Under the pieces are notes generated by a model. The model did no database searches and had not been told where the DNA came from. It was given only the letters and a program-made list of their open reading frames with translations. Of a DNA stretch of 64,000 nt, positions 44,917-53,568 are shown piece by piece. A program made the translations under genes and the position numbers. Within the stretch, counting starts at the first letter, position 1. Every line of letters starts with the position of its first letter. Source of the stretch: JAVVSR01 sp036654095 (lineage in GTDB: Bacteria > Bacillota > Clostridia > Christensenellales > CAG-917); contig JAVVSR010000001.1 of NCBI GenBank assembly GCA_036654095.1, forward strand, positions 248,001 through 312,000. Reading direction: 5' to 3'.

Positions 44917-45271
44917 CTTTGCTAATTTCCTTTTCGCTGATTTCCTTTAACAGTTTATCAATTTTCATTCCATACTCAATGCTGTCATCAATATAAAAAG
45001 CCAATTCAGGAATATTTCGAATGTTCATAAGTACTTTCAACTCATTGCGGAAAAAACCAGATGCGTTGTTTATAACCTTTAAAGCCTCAACCTTATTTTC
45101 GATATTAAGCATACTAATGTAAACTTTGCTAAATTTCAAATCCGATGTAGTTGTGACCTTTGTAACACTTATCATCCCACCTTGCAAACGTGGGTCATTA
45201 AGTTTTTGGTTAATAATACCTGCGAGTTGTTTTTCTATTTCCGAATCAATGCGGTTAATTTTACTAATCAT
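44909..45271 (-). CDS. rbfA: ribosome-binding factor A
   Basis: A 120-residue KH-like RbfA for 16S rRNA 5'-end maturation. RIDSEIEKQLAGIINQKLNDPRL and the C-terminal IPELAFYIDDSIEYGMKIDKLL are diagnostic. I placed the start at ATG 45271, with GGAG 8 bases before; it overlaps the infB stop by 8 bp. A longer in-frame reading would extend into infB without support. Confidence 0.95.
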   Translation of the reverse strand: MISKINRIDSEIEKQLAGIINQKLNDPRLQGGMISVTKVTTTSDLKFSKVYISMLNIENKVEALKVINNASGFFRNELKVLMNIRNIPELAFYIDDSIEYGMKIDKLLKEISEKEISKDD

Positions 45272-48197
45272 TAATTTGCTCCATAGTAAAGGCTTCGATA
45301 ACGTCGCCCTCTTTAATATCATTGTAGTTAGTTATGCCCATACCACATTCATAGCCTTTTGCGACTTCTTTGACGTCGTCTTTAAAACGCTTTAAGCTAT
45401 TGAGTTCGCCTTCAAAAATAAACGTGTTGTCGCGATAAAGCCTAATTTTTGCAGTACGGATAATTTTGCCGTCAGTAACGTATGCCCCTGCGATTGAACC
45501 AACGCCAGTAATTTTGTATACTTGACGAATTTCGGCATTACCAAGCGAAACTTCCTTAAATTTAGGAGCAAGCATACCCTTAATTGCCTTTTCGACATCG
45601 TCAATGGCGTCATAAATAATGCGATACAAACGAATATCAATATTATCTCGTTCGGCGTTAGCTTTAGCGTTGACATCTGCGCGGACGTTAAATCCAATAA
45701 TAATTGACCCTGACGTGTTTGCGAGCATTACATCTGACTCGTTAATTGCGCCGACAGCGCCGTGGATAACAACAATTTTGACTTCATCATTTGAAAGTTT
45801 AACAATAGATTGCTTAACAGCCTCAACGCTACCTTGAACGTCTGCTTTAATAATAATATTAAGCGACTTCGTTACGCCCTTTTGAATTTGAGCAAATATA
45901 TCTTCAAGCGATGCGGTAGGTTTAGCAATATTCATATCAATACGTATTTTTTGTTGACGTTCGGTAGCGACTTGTTTTGCAAGTTTTTCATCTTGAACAA
46001 CCATAATTGGGTCACCTGCGTTAGGTACTTCCGAAAATCCTAAAACAGAAACAGGTATTGAAGGCCCTGCAACTTTTGTAGCGCGACCTTTGTCATCAAT
46101 CATTGCGCGAATTTTACCAACACAAATGCCTGCAACTACAAAGTCGCCAACGTGCAACGTGCCATTTTGAACAAGCACCGTAGCAAGAGGGCCTTTGCCT
46201 TTATCAAGCCTAGCTTCAATAATTGAGCCACGAGCTTGACGGTCGGCATTTGCCTTTAAGTCAAGTATTTCGGCAACAAGTAAAATAGTTTCAAGCAATT
46301 TATTAACATTTTCGCCCGTTTTTGCGGAAACATAAACGACAGGAGTTTCTCCACCCCATTCTTCGGGTACGATTCCATATTCGGTAAGTTTTTGTAAAAC
46401 TTTTTCGGGTTGCGCGGCGGGCTTATCAATTTTATTTACAGCAATAATTATTGAAACGCCTGCTTGTTTTGCGTGGTTAATAGCTTCAATAGTTTGAGGC
46501 ATAACACCATCGTCGGCAGCAACAACAATAATAGCAATATCGGTAACTTGCGCGCCTCTCATACGCATTGCAGTGAAAGCCTCGTGGCCGGGAGTATCTA
46601 AAAATGTAATAGGCTTATTATTAAGCGAAACGGTATATGCGCCAATGTGCTGCGTAATACCTCCTGCTTCGCCTTGCGTAACGTTTGTTTTTCGTATGCA
46701 ATCTAATAGCGATGTCTTGCCATGGTCGACGTGCCCCATAATAGTAACAACGGGAGGACGCGTACAATAGTTATCCCCGTCATCAATATCGCTAACTTTT
46801 TCAATATCGTCCAAAATATCTTCGGCTGTTTTTTCGGGTTCGTATGTTAGCTTAACGCCAAATTCGCCAGCTACCAAATCAGCAGTATCAAAGTCAATAA
46901 CGTCATTGATTGTCTTCAAGATACCTAAAAGCATTAACTGTTTTAAAATTTCGCCACCTGTTTTACCTATTTTCTCACTAAGTAGTTTAATCGGAATAAT
47001 ACCCGCTGTGACAACTGCGTTTTCAATTTTAGTTGAAGTAGGTTGTATAAATTCGTTCTTTTTTGGGCGACGTTTAAGATGACGGCTTGTTTCGCTTCCA
47101 TCTTCATCAATAATAATAGGGTCGGTTACGATAAAGCCTTTACGGATAAGCGCGCGTTTATTTTGCGACTTTCTATCTTCCATCTGCTGTTGAGCGGGAG
47201 ATTTTTTTATACCTGTTTTATTTGCAAAGTTTTTAGTAGGTTGAGGAATAATTGGAGCAGCGGCAGTAAAACCAAATTTTCCGCCACTACTTTGTTGTGG
47301 ACGAGATTGACCGCCTTGATAGCCTGCGCCTTGCGGACGAGGATTATTTCCTTGATAGCCTGCGCCTTGCGGACGTGGGTTATTTCCTTGATAGCCTGCC
47401 CCTTGCGGACGAGGATTATTTCCTTGATAGCCTGCGCCTTGCGGACGTGGATTATTCCCTTGATAACCTGCGCCTTGTGGACGAGGATTATTTCCTTGAT
47501 AACCTGCGCCTTGCGGACGAGGATTATTCCCTTGATAGCCTGCGCCTTGCGGACGTGGGTTATTTCCTTGATAGCCCGCGCCTTGCGGACGTGGGTTATT
47601 CCCTTGATAGCCTGCGCCTTGCGGACGTGGATTATTATTCTGATAGCCACCCTGTTGCGGAGGACGGGGTTGATTACCTTGATAATCTGCGCCTTGTGGA
47701 CGTGGCTGACCGTCACGCGGAGGACGGTTTTCTTTTTTCGGTGTATTATCAAAAATGCGTGTTTGAATGTTTTCTTGAGGAGTTTTGTCAGCAACTTCAA
47801 CAATTTCTTTCGCTACAACAACGGTTTCTTCCTTTTTTGGAGTAGCGACAACCTCGGGCGCAACAACAGTAGCAGTCGCGATTGGTTTTTCAATGACGAC
47901 TTCAACCTTTTTCGGCTCGGGAATAGGCTCAACCTTAACTTCCTTAATCGGTTCAATTACTTTTACATTAACTTGCGCCGCTTCAACTGCCTGCTTTTGT
48001 TCAGCAAGCGCTCTAGCCTGTTCAAGTATAGCCAGTTTTTCCGACTTGATGTCAAGCAGAGATTGAGTTAAACCGCTAAGTTTTGATTTTACCTCCTTGG
48101 CTTGTTCAATTACAGGTGCAATACGCTTCGCCTTAAACTCCGAAAGCGCCTTGATACCGCCAAGCTCAGATTGGTTATTGTTTGTTTTTTCTGACAT
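45264..48197 (-). CDS. infB: translation initiation factor IF-2 with nine-copy repeat region
   Basis: A 977-residue IF-2. The N-terminus (1-160) is helical then Pro/Val/Lys-rich. Residues 188-295 are nine repeats of NNPRPQGAGYQG, preceded by looser copies (about 165-187). An IF2_N domain follows (about 395-450), then the GTPase core with GHVDHGKT (488-495), DTPGHE and NKID, and the C-terminal fMet-tRNA-binding domains. It has a good ribosome binding site (GGAGG). It lies in the standard nusA-ylxR-ylxQ-infB-rbfA operon. The repeat region makes it longer than usual and is almost certainly disordered. Confidence 0.97.
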   Translation of the reverse strand: MSEKTNNNQSELGGIKALSEFKAKRIAPVIEQAKEVKSKLSGLTQSLLDIKSEKLAILEQARALAEQKQAVEAAQVNVKVIEPIKEVKVEPIPEPKKVEVVIEKPIATATVVAPEVVATPKKEETVVVAKEIVEVADKTPQENIQTRIFDNTPKKENRPPRDGQPRPQGADYQGNQPRPPQQGGYQNNNPRPQGAGYQGNNPRPQGAGYQGNNPRPQGAGYQGNNPRPQGAGYQGNNPRPQGAGYQGNNPRPQGAGYQGNNPRPQGAGYQGNNPRPQGAGYQGNNPRPQGAGYQGGQSRPQQSSGGKFGFTAAAPIIPQPTKNFANKTGIKKSPAQQQMEDRKSQNKRALIRKGFIVTDPIIIDEDGSETSRHLKRRPKKNEFIQPTSTKIENAVVTAGIIPIKLLSEKIGKTGGEILKQLMLLGILKTINDVIDFDTADLVAGEFGVKLTYEPEKTAEDILDDIEKVSDIDDGDNYCTRPPVVTIMGHVDHGKTSLLDCIRKTNVTQGEAGGITQHIGAYTVSLNNKPITFLDTPGHEAFTAMRMRGAQVTDIAIIVVAADDGVMPQTIEAINHAKQAGVSIIIAVNKIDKPAAQPEKVLQKLTEYGIVPEEWGGETPVVYVSAKTGENVNKLLETILLVAEILDLKANADRQARGSIIEARLDKGKGPLATVLVQNGTLHVGDFVVAGICVGKIRAMIDDKGRATKVAGPSIPVSVLGFSEVPNAGDPIMVVQDEKLAKQVATERQQKIRIDMNIAKPTASLEDIFAQIQKGVTKSLNIIIKADVQGSVEAVKQSIVKLSNDEVKIVVIHGAVGAINESDVMLANTSGSIIIGFNVRADVNAKANAERDNIDIRLYRIIYDAIDDVEKAIKGMLAPKFKEVSLGNAEIRQVYKITGVGSIAGAYVTDGKIIRTAKIRLYRDNTFIFEGELNSLKRFKDDVKEVAKGYECGMGITNYNDIKEGDVIEAFTMEQIND
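47317..47640 (-). repeat. nine tandem 36-bp units inside infB
   Basis: Nine nearly identical 36-bp units encode NNPRPQGAGYQG. Copies differ mostly at synonymous third positions, so the peptide is kept while the DNA drifts. It is a coding minisatellite likely to change copy number between strains. Confidence 0.95.
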
Positions 48198-48216
48198 TTA
48201 AATACCTCCGAATAAA

Positions 48217-48522
48217 TCACGCGTTGTTGTTTTCAATAATAGCTTTAGCAAGGTTTTCGTCTGTTATGGCGATAACCTTACAATTTTGTTTTTTCAATAT
48301 ATCTTCTATGGTACAACCCGAAAGAACAATTAAAGGAGAGTTTGTTTTTTCGGCATAAGATTTAATTTGTTTAGCGGTATTTTCACCCGCCGTGCTACAT
48401 AAGATAATCAATCGATGACGTTTACACCTTTTGGTAATGGAATCTGCGCCAAAAACTACTTTTCTAGCGCGAGCCGCAAAGCCAATATAACTAACAATTT
48501 TCGACGTACTTTGTGTATTCAT
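48217..48522 (-). CDS. ylxQ: L7Ae-family RNA-binding protein YlxQ
   Basis: A 101-residue member of the L7Ae/L30e/Gadd45 family, which binds kink-turn RNAs. VSYIGFAARARKVVFGADSI and LIILCSTAGENTAKQI fit the family. It lies between ylxR and infB, its normal place, and overlaps ylxR by 32 bp. AAAGGA precedes ATG 48522. Confidence 0.9.
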   Translation of the reverse strand: MNTQSTSKIVSYIGFAARARKVVFGADSITKRCKRHRLIILCSTAGENTAKQIKSYAEKTNSPLIVLSGCTIEDILKKQNCKVIAITDENLAKAIIENNNA

Positions 48523-48763
48523 CTAAAATCCTTTGATAAACGTCCTCATCAACAGAACATTCAAAAATCCTATTAAGCATTTTTTTTGTTACGCATTTTT
48601 TAATGCAAACATCATTTTTGCAAATATACGCGCCACGACCAGCTTCCTTACCTGTAAAATCCAAAACTATGCCGTTGTCATTTTTAACCAACCTAAATAA
48701 GTCGTGTTTGGGAAACATTGTTTTACAAACGACGCACATACGCATAGGTTCTTTCTTAGACAT
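48491..48763 (-). CDS. ylxR: YlxR-family RNA-binding protein (RnpM)
   Basis: A 90-residue DUF448 protein. The start MRMCVVCKTMFPKHDLFRLV and the GRGAYICKNDVCIKK block are diagnostic. The Bacillus homologue binds and modulates RNase P RNA. It overlaps nusA by 8 bp and ylxQ by 32 bp. Confidence 0.93.
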   Translation of the reverse strand: MSKKEPMRMCVVCKTMFPKHDLFRLVKNDNGIVLDFTGKEAGRGAYICKNDVCIKKCVTKKMLNRIFECSVDEDVYQRILDEYTKYVENC

Positions 48764-49865
48764 TTTCCTTTACCTCGACAGAAGTGTCGCTGACAGGTTT
48801 TTCCTCATCGGAATTAAGTTCGCGCATAACCGAGCTTAAAGGTTTAACGTCAATTTTCCAGCCTGTTAGTTTAGCTGCAAGTCTAGCGTTTTGACCTTGC
48901 TTACCTATTGCAAGCGAAAGTTTTTCATCAGCGACTACAACTCGCGCCGATTTTTCTTGGGCATTAATTTGCACCATATGAACAGGAGCTGGGCTTAGCG
49001 CTCTAGACACATATTCAAGTGGGTCTACGCAATATGCTATGACATCAATTTTTTCGCCATTAAGCTCGGCAACAATAGCGTTTACGCGCGCGCCCTTTTG
49101 ACCGATACACGCGCCAATAGCGTCAACAGATGAGTCGTCACTTGAAACAGCAATCTTCGTACGATATCCTGCCTCGCGAACAATGCCGTTAATTTTAACT
49201 AAACCGCCACGAATTTCAGGGACTTCAAGTTCAAACAGCCTTTTTACAAAGCCAGCCGCCGAACGAGATACCACAACTTGCGCGCCGAAATTTGTTGTTC
49301 TAACTTTTTTAATATAAACTTTAATAACGTCATTAATTTCAAGCCTTTCGGTTGGTACTTGGTCAGCAAGCGCCAGTATGCCTTCCATTTGATTGCCCGT
49401 AATATCTACAAAAATATTAGTACCTTCTTTTTTACGAACTATTGCGCTAAGAATTTCCCCTTCGCGCTGAGTCATCTCATTCATAACAATGTCACGACGA
49501 GCGTCATTAAGTCGCTGCATAATAACTTGCTTTGCAGTCTGCGCTGCAATACGAGAAAACTGCTTAGGCGTAATATCCTCAAGCACCACATCGCCAATCT
49601 TGTAGCTTGCCTTTAATGCGCGAGCATCTTCAACTGAAATTTCCTTATCTTCATCAAGCACTTCCTCTACAACTTGTCTATAAGCAAAAATTTTGATGGT
49701 GTATCTGTCTTCGTCAATGCGCACGGTAACTTGTCTTGTTTCGCCAGTTTCCTTTTTGTACGCAAAAACTATGCCAGCTTCAAGCGCTTCAAGCAGTTTG
49801 TCGCGACTGATTTTCTTTTCTTTTTCAAGTACATCCAGTGCCGCAAAGAATTCTTTGTTTACCAT
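48756..49865 (-). CDS. nusA: transcription termination/antitermination protein NusA
   Basis: A 369-residue NusA with an N-terminal RNA-polymerase-binding domain (about 1-125; FFAALDVLEKEKKISRDKL), an S1 domain (about 135-200) and two KH domains (GACIGQKGARVNAIV, LSLAIGKQGQNARLAAKLTGWKIDV). A short acidic tail follows and the acidic repeats of E. coli NusA are absent, as usual in Firmicutes. GGAGGAGG lies before the start. Confidence 0.97.
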   Translation of the reverse strand: MVNKEFFAALDVLEKEKKISRDKLLEALEAGIVFAYKKETGETRQVTVRIDEDRYTIKIFAYRQVVEEVLDEDKEISVEDARALKASYKIGDVVLEDITPKQFSRIAAQTAKQVIMQRLNDARRDIVMNEMTQREGEILSAIVRKKEGTNIFVDITGNQMEGILALADQVPTERLEINDVIKVYIKKVRTTNFGAQVVVSRSAAGFVKRLFELEVPEIRGGLVKINGIVREAGYRTKIAVSSDDSSVDAIGACIGQKGARVNAIVAELNGEKIDVIAYCVDPLEYVSRALSPAPVHMVQINAQEKSARVVVADEKLSLAIGKQGQNARLAAKLTGWKIDVKPLSSVMRELNSDEEKPVSDTSVEVKENV

Positions 49866-49915
49866 AGTTCCTCCTCCGTTGGACGAACATTGCCCAACAG
49901 CGTTTATATTTAGTT

Positions 49916-50401
49916 TTATTTAAAGTTAATTGTTTGTGTGGCTTTTTTAATATTGTCAAACATAACAACATACGTATTCGTAACAGGCTTTGCTTTTTGC
50001 ACGGTTTCCACAATGCGAACGCTATCCGTCATAACTTCGTCAACAATGCCACTAATTTTTTTAACACCATTTACAGGCTGAATAAAAGAAACATCGACAT
50101 TTTTGCCAAAACAACGTCTAAAATCATCAAAGTTTTTAAGCGGCCAGTCTAAACCCATTGACGAAACCTCAAGCGTATAAGGACGGTCATCTAAATAGTT
50201 GATATCATCTAACGGGCTGTCAATAGCCTTATGAACATCCTCACAGTCCTTTAAACTCATTATGCCATTGGGCTTAAAAATAATAACAGTCACGGTATCA
50301 ATGCCATAAGGTTTATGAAGCTTCACATAAACTAGCTCATAGCCAAGACTTTCAACAATCGGCCTGACACAATTTTCAATTTTAATCAAATCGTTTTCCA
50401 T
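49916..50401 (-). CDS. rimP: ribosome maturation factor RimP
   Basis: A 161-residue RimP required for 30S assembly. VRPIVESLGYELVYVKL and the YTLEVSSMGLDWPLKNFDDFRR block (the family has SSPGL.RPL here) are seen. It is the first gene of the long translation operon, behind a promoter and a leader hairpin. Confidence 0.94.
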   Translation of the reverse strand: MENDLIKIENCVRPIVESLGYELVYVKLHKPYGIDTVTVIIFKPNGIMSLKDCEDVHKAIDSPLDDINYLDDRPYTLEVSSMGLDWPLKNFDDFRRCFGKNVDVSFIQPVNGVKKISGIVDEVMTDSVRIVETVQKAKPVTNTYVVMFDNIKKATQTINFK

Positions 50402-50426
50402 AGTTTACCGCCCTTTCAAAAAGTTA

Positions 50427-50448
50427 GAGTGGACTCGAAAGCCCACTC
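50427..50448 (-). promoter_or_regulatory. leader hairpin with UUCG loop upstream of rimP
   Basis: Read on the minus strand, GAGUGGGCU pairs with AGUCCACUC over 9 bp (one G-U) around a UUCG tetraloop, followed by UAACUUUUUG. It lies 26 nt before the rimP start. It could be an attenuator or an RNA-stability element. On the plus strand one pair would be a mismatch. Confidence 0.65.
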
Positions 50449-50475
50449 CACACTTACTGTTATTCTAGCATAGAT

Positions 50476-50504
50476 ATAATAACATATTATTCGTTTACTT
50501 GCAA
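50476..50504 (-). promoter_or_regulatory. promoter of rimP-nusA-infB
   Basis: TTGCAA (-35), a 17-bp spacer and TATTAT (-10) with extended TGT. A second possible -10 (TAGAAT with TGC) lies a few bases downstream without a good -35. Confidence 0.55.
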
Positions 50505-50718
50505 GCAATTTAAGGGGTTTTTAATATAATTACTAGCAAATACGACAAATATTGTATATAAGTTATTGCATATTTGCCAAGTTATCGTTAAAATTTTAAA
50601 AAGAAGTTGGGCAACTTAATACAAAAATACAAAAAGCGCTTTAAAAACATTGTTTTTATACATAAAACATTGTTTATGCTTGCAAGGTATTTTAAATGAA
50701 AAAAAATTGTACTATTAT
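50505..50718. other. AT-rich spacer after the PolC-like gene
   Basis: About 210 bp with a direct repeat (AAAACATTGTTT near 50645 and 50663) and no open frame. It contains no remnant of the polymerase or PHP modules of PolC. Confidence 0.55.
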
Positions 50719-52488
50719 TTAAAGCAATTCAGCTAGTTTTAAAAAACATTTTGCAGTAGCTAGCGCATCATCAATAGCTTGGTGCGCATTTTCAATCGAT
50801 ACATCAAAATATTTACAAACCGCTGCAAGATTATTTTTTGGTAACCTTAATTTAGTTTGCGCCAAAACTAAAGTATCCATAACATCATTGTCAAATTTAT
50901 ATCCATACGACTTTGCATATCGATATAAAATCGGCAAATCATATGAAATTATATTGTGTCCAACTAGCACGGCGCCGCGTGAAAACTTAAAAAAATCTGG
51001 CAATATATTTTCAAATTCCGGCGCGGATAAAACCATATCGTCTGTAATTTTGTGAATGTTAGTGCTTTCTTCCGGAATATGGCACATTGGATTGACATAA
51101 GAAGAAAACGTTTCAACAATTCTTCCGTCGGATATTTTAACCGCGCCAATTTGTACTATCGAAACGGTTTTAACATCTAAACCAGTCGTTTCAAAGTCAA
51201 AAACAACAAATGTTTTGCTTTTTAAAAATGTTGAACTCTCTTTTTCCCTGTCAATAAACTCCGAAATATCCGCTTGTTCTATTTCACGGTATTTTTCAGG
51301 AACAACTTTTTGATAGCTCGAATTTTCCGTTCTAATAGGCGCCGCTGTATTTATTGTTGAAAAATCAATTTCCGCTAACCATATTTTATCGACGTACATC
51401 TGTAAAATATCAAAATTACTGTCACTTTTTTTAAGCTTTCCCGAGCAAATTACCTCGGCGTCATCTTTTAAAAACTTATTAAGTTTCTCATTATTTAAAA
51501 CTTTTGGAAAACATATTATCGGAAGCGTGCCTGTTGTATCGTTTAAATTAAAGCAATATCGTACCAACTTTTCGTCGGTAGTATTGATTTTATATTTCGT
51601 TTTTTTACCATCGACTTGACCAAAGTTTTTATTTAAATATTCAAACTTATTTACCCTCGAAACTTTGCCACAAATAACCGCATTATCCTGTGGTTCTTTT
51701 GAATCGGAAATGTACGTCGGACGACTAAATGGATAACCGCTTCCATATATAGGTTCGCCAACATTAACATCTACTTGATGTGACCCTAAAAATAAAGTTA
51801 TATTATTTGGTTTCATTTCCGTGTCATCAACATCATTCAAATTATCCGTTGAATTAAGTTCAACTTGATTAATTCCATTATTATCAAAAGTTACATTTAT
51901 AACTCTATTTCCAATCATTTTTTCAATATTTTTCTTGATATTTTGATTAATTTGCTTTTTTTCTGTTGCGCTAGGAACGCGCGTCACATATTCAATATCA
52001 ATATTCTCAACAAAATTCTCAAGTAAAACATTTTCAAGTTTGCTTTTAAGACTTGGGTCGCTTAATATCGAAATCACATTTGCAAATGAAGTTATTGTAA
52101 CCTTTATGTAATAATCATCTACTATAATATCAATATCGTCAACGGTTAAATATGTCGATAAAAAAGATTCGTTTTTTGACAAACAATCAATAACTTTGGA
52201 ACGCACCAATTCAACATCTGCGTACGCCTTGCTAAAACTTGCGGTTATTTTAATGTCATTTGGCAACAATTTTGAACAAAAATTTAAAACATCTTTAATA
52301 TCATTATCATTAAATACCGCCTTATTGACCTTGTCATTTGCTAATTTTTTGTCAGAAAGCATATCGTATCTAATTAAAAAATAAATACATAGTAGTTTTT
52401 TTTCCAAGCTATATTCGGCTTTTAAAAATCGCAAATAAGGATACTTATTGTTTGTTATTTTTTTAAATTCCTCATCAAACTTTTTCAT
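50719..52488 (-). CDS. PolC-like protein with N-terminal, OB and exonuclease modules only
   Basis: A 589-residue protein at the canonical polC locus (ispG-polC-rimP). Residues 1-about 190 match the PolC N-terminal domain in kind (KKLLCIYFLIRYD..., KKQINQNIKKNIEKMIG). About 250-385 is an OB domain (AVICGKVSRVNKFEY, FNLNDTTGTLPIICFPK). Residues 426-589 are a DEDDh 3'-5' exonuclease with FDFETTGLD, GHNIISYD and the NAHQAIDDALAT block, so it looks active. The PHP domain and the polymerase core (about 800 residues in PolC) are absent and not nearby. I chose ATG 52488, six bases after GAGG; ATG 52500 is possible. It may act as a proofreading or clamp-associated nuclease. Confidence 0.8.
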   Translation of the reverse strand: MKKFDEEFKKITNNKYPYLRFLKAEYSLEKKLLCIYFLIRYDMLSDKKLANDKVNKAVFNDNDIKDVLNFCSKLLPNDIKITASFSKAYADVELVRSKVIDCLSKNESFLSTYLTVDDIDIIVDDYYIKVTITSFANVISILSDPSLKSKLENVLLENFVENIDIEYVTRVPSATEKKQINQNIKKNIEKMIGNRVINVTFDNNGINQVELNSTDNLNDVDDTEMKPNNITLFLGSHQVDVNVGEPIYGSGYPFSRPTYISDSKEPQDNAVICGKVSRVNKFEYLNKNFGQVDGKKTKYKINTTDEKLVRYCFNLNDTTGTLPIICFPKVLNNEKLNKFLKDDAEVICSGKLKKSDSNFDILQMYVDKIWLAEIDFSTINTAAPIRTENSSYQKVVPEKYREIEQADISEFIDREKESSTFLKSKTFVVFDFETTGLDVKTVSIVQIGAVKISDGRIVETFSSYVNPMCHIPEESTNIHKITDDMVLSAPEFENILPDFFKFSRGAVLVGHNIISYDLPILYRYAKSYGYKFDNDVMDTLVLAQTKLRLPKNNLAAVCKYFDVSIENAHQAIDDALATAKCFLKLAELL

Positions 52489-53518
52489 TAGTAGCCTCAT
52501 TTATCATCGCTTCAAATTCCGCCATTATTTTGTCATTTTCAATTACTTTAATTTTTTTACCATTTTTAAACAAAATCGAATGACCAACGCCACCCGCTAC
52601 ACCAAAATCGGCATCGCCAGCTTCGCCAATTCCATTAACAACACAGCCCATAACAGCGATTTTAAGCGGCAAATCTAAACTAGCTGTCAATTTTTCAACT
52701 TTATTTGCAAGTTCCGCCACGGGGATATTTGTCCTAGCGCACGTGGGACACGCTATAACCTCAACACCTTTTTTCAAACCTAAACTAGTAAGCAAAATTT
52801 TGCCTGCAATAACCTCTTTAGTAGGCTCGTCCGCAAGCGAAACTCTTATCGTGTTGCCAATACCGTTTAAAAGCAGCGCGCCAATTCCAACGGAATTTTT
52901 AATAATACCACGTTCAAAAGTACCAGCCTCCGTAACTCCGATATGCAATGGATAATCGGAAACTTCGCTAAACAGTTTATTGGCATTTACCATATTTTTA
53001 ATGTTTGACGACTTTATGGACACGATAGTATTATAAAAATTAGCTTTTTCAAGAATAGTTATATGTTTAAGCGCGCTTTTCACCAAAGCGTCCACGCGAG
53101 GTAAATGATTAAATTCACTTTCTAGAGAGCCTTCATTAACACCGATACGTATCGGGATTTCCCTTTCGCGAAGAAAGTCTGCAACATATTTAACTTTTTG
53201 TTCGCCACCGATATTACCCGGATTTATCCTAATTTTACTTGCGCCGTTTTCAGCCGAAAGTATTGCAAGCTTATAGTCAAAATGGATATCTGCAACAAGC
53301 GGAATATGTATGCCTTTCACAATTTCATTTAAAGCAAGCCCTGCGCGCTCGTTATTAACCGAAACGCGTACAATGTCACAACCAACGGACTCAAGTTCCA
53401 AAATTTGTTTTATGGTTGCAGAAACATCCTCGGTCAACGTATTGCACATCGACTGAACAGTAATTGGCGAATTTCCGCCAATAGCTATATTTTTAACTTT
53501 AATTTCTCTTGTTTTCAT
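52475..53518 (-). CDS. ispG: 4-hydroxy-3-methylbut-2-enyl diphosphate synthase
   Basis: A 347-residue IspG/GcpE, the [4Fe-4S] enzyme of the sixth MEP-pathway step. VQSMCNTLTEDV, VADIHFDYKLA, the cluster cysteines in IACPTCARTN and GCVVNGIGEAGDAD are all seen. Length is normal for the two-domain bacterial type. It lies between rseP and the PolC-like gene, the classical order. Confidence 0.96.
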   Translation of the reverse strand: MKTREIKVKNIAIGGNSPITVQSMCNTLTEDVSATIKQILELESVGCDIVRVSVNNERAGLALNEIVKGIHIPLVADIHFDYKLAILSAENGASKIRINPGNIGGEQKVKYVADFLREREIPIRIGVNEGSLESEFNHLPRVDALVKSALKHITILEKANFYNTIVSIKSSNIKNMVNANKLFSEVSDYPLHIGVTEAGTFERGIIKNSVGIGALLLNGIGNTIRVSLADEPTKEVIAGKILLTSLGLKKGVEVIACPTCARTNIPVAELANKVEKLTASLDLPLKIAVMGCVVNGIGEAGDADFGVAGGVGHSILFKNGKKIKVIENDKIMAEFEAMINEATNEKV

Positions 53519-53568
53519 ATTGAATACTTGTATTATGCCCTAAATTATATTTTAACTAATAGTGAAAA

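Noticed and set aside
47317..47640. CRISPR-like array because of regularly spaced repeats.
   Set aside because: There are no spacers: the units are directly contiguous, in frame, and encode a conserved peptide inside infB.
47043..48071. Long plus-strand open frames (342 and 182 residues) opposite infB and a long minus-strand frame in another register.
   Set aside because: They mirror the 36-bp repeat and the Ala/Lys-rich infB N-terminus. No ribosome binding site, and the repeat periodicity (a multiple of three) keeps all frames open.
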